Origin: Alkalicoccus halolimnae
GTDB lineage: Bacteria; Bacillota; Bacilli; Bacillales; Salisediminibacteriaceae
Assembly (NCBI RefSeq): GCF_008014775.2
Contig: NZ_CP144914.1
Coordinates: forward strand, 3,630,898-3,694,897
Length of the DNA stretch: 64,000 bases
Reading direction: 5' to 3'
The notes beneath the pieces are model-generated. The model had not been told where the DNA came from. It searched no databases and worked only from the letters and a program-made list of their open reading frames with translations. Of this stretch, positions 1 through 7,658 are shown piece after piece. Made by a program: the position numbers and the translations under genes. Position 1 is the first letter of the stretch; each line of letters opens with the position of its first letter.

Positions 1-103
1 CTCCTCCAATAACGAGGGCGGCTTTTTCACCGTCAAATTCTTTAAGCTTATCTAAAGCGTCTTCTCCAAAGAAGACTTCTCTTGGAATCGTAAATCTGTT
101 CAT
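1..103 (-). CDS. Iron-containing alcohol dehydrogenase, N-terminal fragment
   Basis: Only the first 34 codons are inside the window; the gene runs off the left edge. The visible protein starts [17 protein letters not shown] and continues to a hydrophobic ALVIGG-like beta strand, which is how iron-dependent group III alcohol dehydrogenases (butanol/lactaldehyde dehydrogenase type) begin before their nucleotide-binding fold. Start is the ATG at 103, behind the ribosome site AAGGAGT. Substrate cannot be told from this part. It is divergent from an HxlR-type regulator, which suggests control by that regulator (inference from layout). Confidence 0.72.
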   Translation of the reverse strand, partial: MNRFTIPREVFFGEDALDKLKEFDGEKAALVIGG

Positions 104-229
104 AATTGCATGCACTCCTTTTTTCTTTCTACATTTCTCATTGTATATGCTGAGTATATTTTTCGTAAGTACGCACTTATTTGTGGTATAGTATCAAAAA
201 AGATACTTAGAGAGATGCAGGTGACCAGA
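104..229. promoter_or_regulatory. Divergent promoter region between ADH and HxlR regulator
   Basis: Two short dyads lie here: AAGTACGCACTT (167-178, one imperfect pair) and AGTATC-N6-GATACT (190-207). A minus-strand promoter TTACGA-N17-TACAAT overlaps the first dyad, and a plus-strand -10 TATAGT (187-192) touches the second. HxlR-family proteins bind dyads of this size near their own promoters, so these are candidate operators for both genes. This is inference from position and symmetry only. Confidence 0.45.
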
Positions 230-586
230 ATGGAACGTGATTTAGCCAGCTTCAACTGTGAAAAAGAACTGACACTGTCGATTATCGGCGGGAAATGGAA
301 GATGATTATTATCTGGTATTTAGGCAAGGAGGGGACGAAGCGATTCAGTGAATTAAAGGCGCTCCTGCCCAATATCACACAAAAAATGCTCACGAACCAG
401 CTTCGTGAACTCGAATCCGACGACATTATCCACCGGGAAGTGTACCCGGTCGTCCCCCCTAAAGTGGAATACTCTCTAACGGCCAACGGCGTCAGCTTAA
501 TTCCGATTCTCGAATCGATGTATTCATGGGGAAAAGGATACATGAATACCGTAGTAAAAGAAAAAGAACAGAAGAAAGATGCTTAA
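230..586 (+). CDS. HxlR-family winged-helix transcriptional regulator
   Basis: The protein (118 aa from this start) has the HxlR hallmarks: an N-terminal Cys in NCEKE, then [16 protein letters not shown], the recognition region [17 protein letters not shown], the wing around [10 protein letters not shown], and a C-terminal dimerisation helix. Members such as YodB, HypR and HxlR often sense electrophiles or aldehydes through that Cys. The frame is open upstream to 110, but the ATG at 230 has AGGTG six bases before it and matches family length; ATG 215 is the alternative. It is divergent from the alcohol dehydrogenase, a likely target. Confidence 0.82.
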   Translation: MERDLASFNCEKELTLSIIGGKWKMIIIWYLGKEGTKRFSELKALLPNITQKMLTNQLRELESDDIIHREVYPVVPPKVEYSLTANGVSLIPILESMYSWGKGYMNTVVKEKEQKKDA

Positions 587-658
587 TGACAGGAAAGAGC
601 AGACTAGAAGATAACAGCAGAAAAACCCGTAAACGCATTTGTCCCGCCGTATAAAAAA

Positions 659-688
659 AGCCTTCCTGATTGTTTTTTCAGGAAGGCT
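659..688 (-). terminator. Intrinsic terminator between convergent genes
   Basis: AGCCTTCCTGA and TCAGGAAGGCT form an 11-bp perfect stem. On the minus strand it is followed by CTTTTTTAT, so it suits the oxidoreductase gene ending at 778. The plus-strand T run is weak, but it may also stop the HxlR transcript. Confidence 0.8.
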
Positions 689-777
689 TTCTGCTGTGCT
701 GATGTATTTTTGAACCCTCTCCAGTTATCTATTTTGCTTTAGTTTCCGGAAACAGGAGCACCCAAAGACCTGCTTTC

Positions 778-1755
778 TTAGGAAAGTTTTACTGCAGATC
801 CTGTCTGTGCGGACGTAAGGGCGGCCCATGTGACAAGATGTGTTTTATACGCATCCTTGTAATCAGAGAGAATGCCGGACGCATCTCCCGTTCTGACCGC
901 ATGCAGAAATGCTTCACTTTCAAGCACGTAAGGATCCTTTTTCTGGAGCGCTTCTGCCGCTGTTCCTTCTTTACCGGTCACCGTTACAGCTTCCGGCTGC
1001 CAGTCTATAATCGTTTGATCTGTATAAACGGTCATCCCGACGCGGTCGACTCCTGAAGGGAGGATGCAGACGTTGGAAAGCGAAGCCACAGCCCCGCTTT
1101 CCAGTTTCAGATTTACCGTGCCGACATCTGCAACAGTCACTCCCTCAAATTTCTTATGATTGACGCGGTTGGCGTAACTGGCGTACACTTCTGTAACCTC
1201 TCCAGCGATATAACGCATCAGGTCGACGATATGCGTCGTCTGCTCCATAAACTGCCCTCCCGAACCTTCCTGTTTTCTCCACCACGGCACTTCGGGCATG
1301 TCCCCCATCCACTGGCCGGAAATAAGGCCGATGGTCGCATCACCCAGATGAGTTTTTAACACCTCCGCCGAAGGAGCGTAACGGAAATGGTAGCCGACAG
1401 AAGTAATTAAAGGCTGCTGCTTCAAACGCTCGTGAATACGTTCCACTGTACCTTTGTCCACTCCGAGCGGTTTTTCCACTAGAAAGGGAATGCGGCGATC
1501 GATCAGGTCCAGCTCTATTTCCCCGTGCGCCATTGGGGGAACGCAAATATATACGGCATCGAGCCGTTCTTTATCCAGCATTTCTTTGACCTCGCTGTAA
1601 GCGGCGGCCCCCTCGAAATCCACAGCCATTTTTTCTGCTTTTTCCAGTTTCGTCCCGCATATTGCCTGCACTTTCACCCCATCCATTGCCGTTAAATGGC
1701 CGGCATGTTTCCTGCTGAAACCGCCTGTCCCTATCATTCCGATACGAAGCGTCAT
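778..1755 (-). CDS. Gfo/Idh/MocA-family NAD(P)-dependent oxidoreductase
   Basis: 325 aa, normal family length. Residues 5-17 (IGMIGTGGFSRKH) form the Rossmann dinucleotide loop, EKP at 94-96 is the family motif with the catalytic-site Lys, and H175/D178 in HIVDLMRY fit the substrate-site His. The C-terminal half is the mixed alpha/beta dimerisation domain. Members oxidise or reduce sugars, inositols and related polyols with NAD(P)(H); the substrate here is not predictable. It is a single gene with its own terminator and no sugar genes beside it. Confidence 0.85.
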   Translation of the reverse strand: MTLRIGMIGTGGFSRKHAGHLTAMDGVKVQAICGTKLEKAEKMAVDFEGAAAYSEVKEMLDKERLDAVYICVPPMAHGEIELDLIDRRIPFLVEKPLGVDKGTVERIHERLKQQPLITSVGYHFRYAPSAEVLKTHLGDATIGLISGQWMGDMPEVPWWRKQEGSGGQFMEQTTHIVDLMRYIAGEVTEVYASYANRVNHKKFEGVTVADVGTVNLKLESGAVASLSNVCILPSGVDRVGMTVYTDQTIIDWQPEAVTVTGKEGTAAEALQKKDPYVLESEAFLHAVRTGDASGILSDYKDAYKTHLVTWAALTSAQTGSAVKLS

Positions 1756-1855
1756 AACGTTCCTCCAATAGCGTTTAGTCAGCGGCTTTCACCCACCGCA
1801 TGCTTCTTTGAGTTTATCACAAGCGCTTTTCGTTCTGTGAAAGTATTATTTATAT

Positions 1856-2614
1856 TTATTCAGCTACTGCCGTATAACGGCACGCTGGAAAAGAGCTGCA
1901 GCCCTGAAATGCCCCATACTTTCCGTTTCTCTCCACCATTTCTCCGCCGCATCTGGGACATAACAGAGCAGGGGCTTTTTCAGGAAGCGGTTCACCTGAC
2001 GGTCGTTTTTCATCCCGCACTTCCTTATCCGTGAAAGGCTTCTTTTTCTTTCCCCGGTGAAATCCGGTCATCATTTTGATCAGTTCTTCCCGACCAACCA
2101 GCTTTACACCGGTTTTTTCTGCAAGTTCTGCTGCCGCTTTTGTGAACTCGCTGTTTGTAATGACCACAGCTTTATCCGCTTTATAATAAGGCAGACTGGA
2201 GAGGGATTCCTGTACGGCTTTGATACCGACACGACTGCTATAACGCTTCGCCTGAACCACGATTTTTTCCTCGTTGTTATCCAGTATCAGATCTGCCCCG
2301 AAGTCTCCGGAAATCGGGGTATCTTTAACGGTATAACCCTTATCAGTGAAATAAAGGCGCAGGTACTTTTCGAACTCTATCCCTTCCATCTGATCGATCT
2401 CATCCATTCCTGCCCGTTTCAGTTTTTTATTACGCTGTTTAATTCTCCAAAGCAAAAAGACGATCGCTGCTGTCATACCGATCAGGCCGAAAAAGATGCT
2501 GATTTGAAAATCCTGCGTCATACCGAGAGCCGCCACAAAAAATATGACAGCCATCAGTTTGATTATTTGGTTTTCTAAAGCATTTTCCTTGCTGCTCTTA
2601 GCACGTTTCCCCAT
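1856..2614 (-). CDS. Membrane-anchored Mrr-like restriction endonuclease with zinc ribbon
   Basis: 252 aa. Two membrane segments (about 18-33 and 38-57) precede an Mrr/restriction-endonuclease-fold domain (about 75-185) with the core GDFGAD at 103-108 and QAKR at 121-124, consistent with the D-(E/Q)xK nuclease site. The C-terminus is a topoisomerase-type C4 zinc ribbon (C219, C222, C239, C245) followed by GxF..C spacing. Start ATG follows AGGAGGTATGT. Proteins of this build are common in Bacillaceae, usually unassigned. A role in DNA turnover or defence at the membrane is inference. Confidence 0.8.
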   Translation of the reverse strand: MGKRAKSSKENALENQIIKLMAVIFFVAALGMTQDFQISIFFGLIGMTAAIVFLLWRIKQRNKKLKRAGMDEIDQMEGIEFEKYLRLYFTDKGYTVKDTPISGDFGADLILDNNEEKIVVQAKRYSSRVGIKAVQESLSSLPYYKADKAVVITNSEFTKAAAELAEKTGVKLVGREELIKMMTGFHRGKKKKPFTDKEVRDEKRPSGEPLPEKAPALLCPRCGGEMVERNGKYGAFQGCSSFPACRYTAVAE

Positions 2615-2734
2615 ACATACCTCCTGAATTCAAATTATATGTAAATATATTACTATAAAACCGTCCTCTATTCCATGATACTGGAAGAATTAAGCAGTTT
2701 CTCTACGTATACTTTTATAAATAAGACTACCTCG

Positions 2735-2905
2735 AAAATAAAGTAGATAATCGATGAACGTGCGCTTTCGTTTCCATGGGGGCGCAGGACCGGCCTCAGC
2801 TGATTCCGTCCTCCCTTTCGTCGGGCGGAGTGGGGCTCGTCCTTGATCGCCTCGGAGTTGCCCCATGTTCTTTACAGCTTACGGGAAAAAGACAGAGCAG
2901 GAGGC
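2735..2905 (+). repeat. Dispersed intergenic repeat, family 1
   Basis: This fills most of the gap 2615-3141. It begins with a GAAAATAAAGTAGATAA-like segment, then GCGCTTTCGTTTCCATGGGG, a GC-rich centre with CCGGCCTCAGCTGATTCCG, and ends around ACAGCTTACGGGAAAAAGAC. The same order of blocks recurs at 7.3, 13.3, 31.8 (inverted), 39.3, 51.7 and 55.9 kb. No convincing gene is present: the open frame across it has no homology-like features. Confidence 0.7.
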
Positions 2906-3001
2906 CGCCTTCTAAATTAAGAAAATCCCTTCTGACCATCCTTCTATCTGCATATAGGGGAAGTTCCCTTACTCAGGGCAAAGACACCTGCGGAAAAAGG
3001 A

Positions 3002-3030
3002 AAAGACCTTCACCAATGGCGAAGGTCTTT
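3002..3030 (-). terminator. Intrinsic terminator of the DedA-like gene
   Basis: AAAGACCTTC and GAAGGTCTTT pair around a nine-base loop. On the minus strand the stem is followed by TCCTTTTT. It lies 110 bases past the stop of the DedA-like gene. Confidence 0.7.
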
Positions 3031-3141
3031 GTATATTTACCGGAGTTTGTCCCGGTATCATTTTTACACTTTTATGCTGGTGCTTCTCACAGAAAAGAAT
3101 CATGGGAGAGGGCTTCTTACCGGGAACGAAAAGGAGTCATC

Positions 3142-3729
3142 CTAATATTTCACTTCCCCGGGACGGGCTTCTTTTCTTCTTTTCACGCGGTAGTAAATGT
3201 AGTATCCAAGTGCAGCAGCAAGCACACCCATAACGAGGTACTGGACATTCTGAAAGGTCGTGTAAACAGCTTCGACGTTTCCCAGACCTCCAAGGTAAAG
3301 CATGCTTAGAGCGACAGGCACTATGCCTATAAATGTAAAAATACCATAGCGGATCGGACTGATTCTGCAGAAAGAAGCAACGTAAACGATGTAGCCCATA
3401 CCAAGAACCCGGCCTCCGGCGATAGTCCACCCCCGGTATTTTTCCATTACAGTCACCATTCTCTGAGCACGTCCTGACTGCACCCGCCTCTGCACGAGGT
3501 ATTTAAATTTTACGGAAAGCAGATAAGGAATGTAAGCGATGCCGGTGTAGGCAGCAGAAGCTCCCAGACTGATCCAGATCAGCTCCAATCCCGAAGGCTG
3601 CATTACATAGCCGTAGAGCAGGAAAACAATCGCCGCTGGAAAAGGAACAGACAGCGCTTCGACTCCGATCCCGATGATCAGGCCTGTTATTCCGAGCTGT
3701 TTTAATATATCAAAAATAATCTCCAGCAT
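3142..3729 (-). CDS. DedA/VTT-domain integral membrane protein
   Basis: 195 aa with about five hydrophobic segments. The N-terminal GVEALSVPFPAAIV and the central GGRVLGMGYIVYVASFCRI correspond to the two re-entrant, family-defining stretches of DedA proteins (E...P.P and the R..PG-like region, here with a diverged second motif). DedA proteins act in the cytoplasmic membrane, and several are undecaprenyl-phosphate or phospholipid flippases. Which lipid this one moves is unknown. The Arg-rich C-terminus is cytoplasmic. Single gene with its own terminator. Confidence 0.78.
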   Translation of the reverse strand: MLEIIFDILKQLGITGLIIGIGVEALSVPFPAAIVFLLYGYVMQPSGLELIWISLGASAAYTGIAYIPYLLSVKFKYLVQRRVQSGRAQRMVTVMEKYRGWTIAGGRVLGMGYIVYVASFCRISPIRYGIFTFIGIVPVALSMLYLGGLGNVEAVYTTFQNVQYLVMGVLAAALGYYIYYRVKRRKEARPGEVKY

Positions 3730-3757
3730 AAGGGAGACTCCTCTCTATGATCATCTC

Positions 3758-3794
3758 ATTATACTTTCTTACCCTTCTCCCCGTGAATGATAAC
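3758..3794 (-). promoter_or_regulatory. Promoter elements of the DedA-like gene, possible sigma-B overlap
   Basis: On the minus strand, GTTATC-N14-GGGTAA (3769-3794) resembles the sigma-B consensus GTTTAA-N12-14-GGGTAT, and a sigma-A-type -10 TATAAT lies at 3758-3763. Both are upstream of the ATG at 3729. The sigma-B reading has two mismatches and is tentative. The rest of 3795-4138 shows nothing else recognisable. Confidence 0.35.
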
Positions 3795-4138
3795 GGACTT
3801 TAATAAAGAAAAGCAGGAAACCCTTTTATTATAGCCCATTGAAGCAAAGGGCTCAAATTGAAAACAGAAGATTTTTCTGATTCCCGGGGATAGTCCTCTA
3901 AAAAAGGGTGCATAGCCGATCCGAAGAAGACCATAGCTATACCGTTGACAACTGCTTCACACGTATCTTTTCGTACCTCTCCTTTTATATTCTTCCTCAG
4001 AATAAATCTGCTTTCCTTCCATAGGTTATTCTTCCTTCTGACTAAACAGCAGTTTCGTTATTAGAAATTCACGTTACGTTTTTCGGGAGAAATGGTATAC
4101 ATACTATAAGCATAAACTTACAAAGGGAGGGCCGAAAA

Positions 4139-4714
4139 ATGAATGAAACCGAGAAAGAAATCAAAAAATACTTTAAGCGGCTGGATCGAAGTTTTTATAT
4201 GGAGGAAGATAAAGAAAAGGCGCATTTGGACCACGCCTTTTCCATTGGGTACGGACAGACGATTTCGCAGCCGTCTCTCGTACTTGATATGACACTTGCT
4301 CTTGATCTCCGTCCAGAGCATAAAGTACTCGAAATCGGTACAGGCAGCGGCTTTCAGACCAACCTTCTGGCCCGTTTTTCCTCGGAAGTTTTCACGATCG
4401 AGCGTATCGCTCCGCTTCAGGAAAAGGCGGAGCAGAAATTAACGGCTTCCGGTTTTGAAAATATCCATTTTCGTCTCGGAAATGGTTCGGAAGGGTGGCC
4501 GGAAGCTGCTCCGTTTGACCGGATTATGGTAACTGCGGCCGCCGAAACCGTTCCGTCCAAGCTTATCGACCAGCTTAAAGAAGGTGGGAAAATGATTATC
4601 CCCGTAGGCGATATGAACCTTCAGGAACTTCTGCTTCTGCACAAAAAAACGAGCGGAAAAATTGTTAAAAAACAGCTCGCCCACGTCCGGTTTGTGAAAC
4701 TGCATGACAAATAA
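4139..4714 (+). CDS. Protein-L-isoaspartate O-methyltransferase-like SAM methyltransferase
   Basis: 191 aa, PCMT fold. SIGYGQTISQPSLVLDMT at 35-52 is the signature PCMT substrate loop, and LEIGTGSGFQT (64-74) is motif I for S-adenosylmethionine. PCMTs methylate abnormal isoaspartyl residues so that damaged proteins can be repaired. Most Bacillus lack a classical pcm gene, so this may be a diverged paralogue with another target. Start ATG follows AAGGGAGG. It is a single gene convergent with the catalase gene. Confidence 0.8.
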   Translation: MNETEKEIKKYFKRLDRSFYMEEDKEKAHLDHAFSIGYGQTISQPSLVLDMTLALDLRPEHKVLEIGTGSGFQTNLLARFSSEVFTIERIAPLQEKAEQKLTASGFENIHFRLGNGSEGWPEAAPFDRIMVTAAAETVPSKLIDQLKEGGKMIIPVGDMNLQELLLLHKKTSGKIVKKQLAHVRFVKLHDK

Positions 4715-4727
4715 TTCTGCGCATAAA

Positions 4728-4757
4728 AAAGCAGAGAGGAAAAAGCGCCTCTCTGCT
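4728..4757. terminator. Bidirectional terminator between PCMT and catalase genes
   Basis: AGCAGAGAGG and CCTCTCTGCT form a 10-bp stem. An A run on the left gives a T run for the minus strand; on the plus strand TTCCTTTC follows. It sits between the two convergent stop codons. Confidence 0.8.
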
Positions 4758-4767
4758 TCCTTTCGTA

Positions 4768-6804
4768 TTATTCCACTTCCCGGTCCCAGAAGCGGTGCTC
4801 TGCAACTGCATCGATAAACCGCTTTGCAAAGTCCTCCGGGGCACCGCCGTAAACAACCCCGGGACTATTGTCCATATTATCAAGGTTAAGAAGGGCTCTA
4901 CCCTCTTCAGATGCTCCAATCGGCTTGAAGTGGGAAAACGCTTCGTGAATAAATAGGGCACATTTTTTAAAGAAGGATTTATTTCCTTCGTTTCCGCCGA
5001 CCGCATAGACTGCATCATAAAGAACGGAGTCCACAGTAAGGAACGTCTGGTCGACTTCCAGTTCGGAGCCGTCACTGCCTTTAATCTTTCCTTTCGTTTC
5101 GCTGACTACTTCCGGTACAACTCCTGCTTTCTTGAGCTGAGCAAGCACAGTGTTTACTTCTTCGCCGTTAAAACCATTTCCAATCAGTACAGCGACCGTT
5201 CGTGTAGCCGGACTTTTCACTGTGTTTTCCTGGCTTAATGCAGGCGAGGATTTCGTCACGCTGCTTCCGCCGTGCTGCGGCGCTTCAAGACCGATAGATT
5301 CGGCGAAACCTTTCGTCAGGTCGGTACTTACATTGGCGAACATGTCCACGATCTGCTGCTTTACAGATTCACTTCCCACTTTGCCTAATTCAAAGCTGAA
5401 CGCTTCAATGAGATGTTCCTTTTCCGGTCTGCTCATGCTGTTCCAGAATAGAGTCGCCTGGGAGAAGTGGTCTTTAAAACTGTCGCTGCGGGCACGAATT
5501 TTATGTCCTTCGACTCTCTCCTCGTAGTGTTTGTAGCCGCCTTCTGCTTCACTTGCAGGCTCAGGTGTGTTGTTGGCAAGCGAGTTCTTGTGATAAGCGA
5601 CGGGGCCTCTGTTGATCGTCTGCCGGCCATAGCCGTCACGCTGATTGTTAAAGAACGGACACACCGGCCGGTTGATCGGCAGCTCGTGGAAGTTCGGCCC
5701 GCCAAGACGGATCAGCTGGGTATCTGTGTAGGAAAACAAACGTCCCTGCAGAAGCGGATCGTTGGAGAAGTCAATTCCCGGTACGACGTGACCGGGATGG
5801 AAAGCTACCTGCTCTGTTTCCGCAAAATAGTTTTCGACGTTCTGGTTGAGCGTCATTTTCCCGATAATTTTTACAGGGATCTCTTCTTCCGGCCACAGTT
5901 TCGTTGCATCAAGAATGTCAAAATCAAAATTAAATTCGTCTTCTTCTTTCAGGATCTGCACCCCGAGCTCGTATTCCGGATAATTGCCGTTTTCAATCGA
6001 CTGCCAGAGATCCAGACGGTGGAAGTCCGGATCTTTCCCATTTATCTTCTGCGCTTCGTCCCAGATAACAGAATGCGTACCGAGCACCGGCTTCCAGTGA
6101 AATTTCACGAAGTGCGATTTTCCTGCTTCATTTACGAAACGGAAAGTATGCACCCCGAAACCTTCCATCATCCGGAAGCTGCGTGGAATCGCGCGGTCGG
6201 ACATCGCCCACATGACCATATGGGCCGCTTCCTGGTTATTGGCGACAAAGTCCCAGAATGTGTCATGGGCCGAGGCCGCCTGAGGAATCTCGTTATGCGG
6301 TTCAGGTTTCAAGGCATGAACGAGATCCGGAAATTTAATAGCGTCCTGTATGAAAAAGACAGGTATGTTATTACCAACTAAATCGTAGTTTCCCTCTTCT
6401 GTGTAAAATTTCGTCGAAAAGCCGCGCGCATCTCTCGCCAGCTCTCCGGATCCACGTGAACCTGCCACCGTGGAGAAGCGGACAAATACGGGGGTTTTTT
6501 TGGATGGATCCTGCAGAAAACCTGCTTTCGTATATTCCTTCATCGATTCATAAACCTGAAATTCGCCGTGTGCGGCAAATCCCCGGGCGTGGACAACTCG
6601 TTCCGGAATACGCTCATGGTCGAAATGCGTCATTTTTTCGCGGAAATGAAAGTCCTCCAGCAGTGTCGGCCCCCGTTCGCCGGCCTTCAGTGAAAACTCA
6701 TCTTCCGAAACTTTCAGTCCCTGATTCGTTGTGAGCTTCTGGCCCCGGTCATCAGTCGTGAACTGCTCGAGCTGATCTTTTTTACTGTTCTCATTCTTAC
6801 TCAT
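4768..6804 (-). CDS. katE: Large-subunit monofunctional haem catalase
   Basis: 678 aa, typical of clade II (HPII/KatE-type) catalases. Distal-pocket His72 lies in [13 protein letters not shown], the active-site Asn in [11 protein letters not shown] (about 144-154), and the proximal Tyr in [14 protein letters not shown]. After the about 500-residue catalase core comes a linker and a flavodoxin/class I glutamine-amidotransferase-like domain starting near [11 protein letters not shown], which marks the large-subunit clade. It breaks down hydrogen peroxide in the cytoplasm. A sigma-B-type promoter stands upstream, as for B. subtilis katE, which fits general-stress control. Confidence 0.95.
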   Translation of the reverse strand: MSKNENSKKDQLEQFTTDDRGQKLTTNQGLKVSEDEFSLKAGERGPTLLEDFHFREKMTHFDHERIPERVVHARGFAAHGEFQVYESMKEYTKAGFLQDPSKKTPVFVRFSTVAGSRGSGELARDARGFSTKFYTEEGNYDLVGNNIPVFFIQDAIKFPDLVHALKPEPHNEIPQAASAHDTFWDFVANNQEAAHMVMWAMSDRAIPRSFRMMEGFGVHTFRFVNEAGKSHFVKFHWKPVLGTHSVIWDEAQKINGKDPDFHRLDLWQSIENGNYPEYELGVQILKEEDEFNFDFDILDATKLWPEEEIPVKIIGKMTLNQNVENYFAETEQVAFHPGHVVPGIDFSNDPLLQGRLFSYTDTQLIRLGGPNFHELPINRPVCPFFNNQRDGYGRQTINRGPVAYHKNSLANNTPEPASEAEGGYKHYEERVEGHKIRARSDSFKDHFSQATLFWNSMSRPEKEHLIEAFSFELGKVGSESVKQQIVDMFANVSTDLTKGFAESIGLEAPQHGGSSVTKSSPALSQENTVKSPATRTVAVLIGNGFNGEEVNTVLAQLKKAGVVPEVVSETKGKIKGSDGSELEVDQTFLTVDSVLYDAVYAVGGNEGNKSFFKKCALFIHEAFSHFKPIGASEEGRALLNLDNMDNSPGVVYGGAPEDFAKRFIDAVAEHRFWDREVE

Positions 6805-6853
6805 ACACAGTCTCTCCTTTATAGTAAATTCTGGTATTAGACATAGTTAGTAA

Positions 6854-6879
6854 ATACCCTTATCATTTTTCCTGTAAAC
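6854..6879 (-). promoter_or_regulatory. Sigma-B-type promoter of the catalase gene
   Basis: Minus strand: GTTTAC-N14-GGGTAT, against the known sigma-B consensus GTTTAA-N12-14-GGGTAT. Only one of twelve fixed positions differs. It lies 50-75 bases before the catalase start codon. Confidence 0.75.
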
Positions 6880-6910
6880 GCATTCCCCTCCTTTTCCACC
6901 GACATTAAGT

Positions 6911-6939
6911 AAAAAGGACTATCCGTTTTGGACAGCCCT
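6911..6939 (-). terminator. Terminator abutting the glutaredoxin-like stop codon
   Basis: Minus strand: AGGGCTGTCC, loop AAAAC, GGATAGTCCT then TTTTT. The ten-pair stem includes two G-U pairs. Its first base overlaps the TGA stop. Confidence 0.7.
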
Positions 6940-7190
6940 CAATCTTCCTGCTGATTCTTTTGAATTTTCTCCACCAGCGCCTGCAGTTCCGGGTTCATTC
7001 CTTTTACCGCTTCTCCATTATAGACCGTCACAGGAACACCGAGAATACCGAAATCCTCTACTTCCTGCCGGTAGGCTTTATTTTCCATAATGTTTCTTAC
7101 TTCATAATTAATTCCGTGCTGATCAAGCATCTTTTTTACGATACTGCATTCTACGCAGTCGTTCGTGGAATAAACGATAACTTCCGCCAT
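6939..7190 (-). CDS. Glutaredoxin-like thioredoxin-fold protein
   Basis: 83 aa from the chosen start. C12-V-E-C15 is the redox CxxC at the start of helix 1, and GVPVTVY provides the cis-Pro before strand 3, both as in glutaredoxin/NrdH-type proteins. It probably reduces disulfides or mixed bacillithiol disulfides in the cytoplasm; the partner is unknown. The frame also has an ATG two codons earlier, but that one stands one base from the AGGAGG site while this one has seven. Next to catalase, which fits an oxidative-stress setting. Confidence 0.8.
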   Translation of the reverse strand: MAEVIVYSTNDCVECSIVKKMLDQHGINYEVRNIMENKAYRQEVEDFGILGVPVTVYNGEAVKGMNPELQALVEKIQKNQQED

Positions 7191-7299
7191 TTTCATTCCT
7201 CCTTTGTTTTTTAATTGTTCCGGCTTCTTTTAAAGTTCCTTGCTGCTGTAAAGGAAACTACTTTTTTCTCTTGGCTCTGTTAAAGCTCCGTGTTTTTTT

Positions 7300-7420
7300 G
7301 GAGTGCCTGAGGCTGTTTCCGCCTGCCGATAGACGCTTTCCGGCCCCTCCGGAAAGTGGCCCCATGGGAACGAAAACGTCCGTTTACCGCTTATCTATTT
7401 TAAAGGCAGCCCTCAATAAA
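7300..7420 (-). repeat. Dispersed intergenic repeat, family 1 (inverted copy)
   Basis: Holds ACGCTTTCCGGCCCCTCCGG, CCCCATGGGAACGAAAACG and CTTATCTATTTTAAAGGCAG. This is the family 1 block order read on the minus strand. It is the main content of the 7191-7658 gap; the rest (7420-7610) shows no gene. Confidence 0.6.
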
Positions 7421-7611
7421 GTGTTAATAACCGTCGTACTCCATAAAATAACATTCGACTTCAGCAGAACGACTGCCTTAAACAATTTTACCTTGTTCTT
7501 CTGCATCCGGCAAAATAATTCGTTTCCGGTCCTGAAGGAGAGGTGAAGATAAAATAGTGGCTGCGGGTGATGAAAACAAGTTCTCGTCGCCGACAGCAGC
7601 GCGTATCAAAA

Positions 7612-7650
7612 CAAAAAAGCAGCCTGACGGATGAATCCGGGTCAGGCTGC
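7612..7650 (-). terminator. Terminator of the flotillin gene
   Basis: GCAGCCTGAC and GTCAGGCTGC form a 10-bp stem; on the minus strand TTTTTTGTTTTG follows. Nine bases beyond the stop codon. Confidence 0.85.
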
Positions 7651-7658
7651 CGATACGT

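Noticed and set aside
2776..3309. 177-codon plus-strand frame over the repeat at 2.7 kb
   Set aside because: Runs through a dispersed repeat, a terminator and into the DedA gene on the other strand; not a protein gene.
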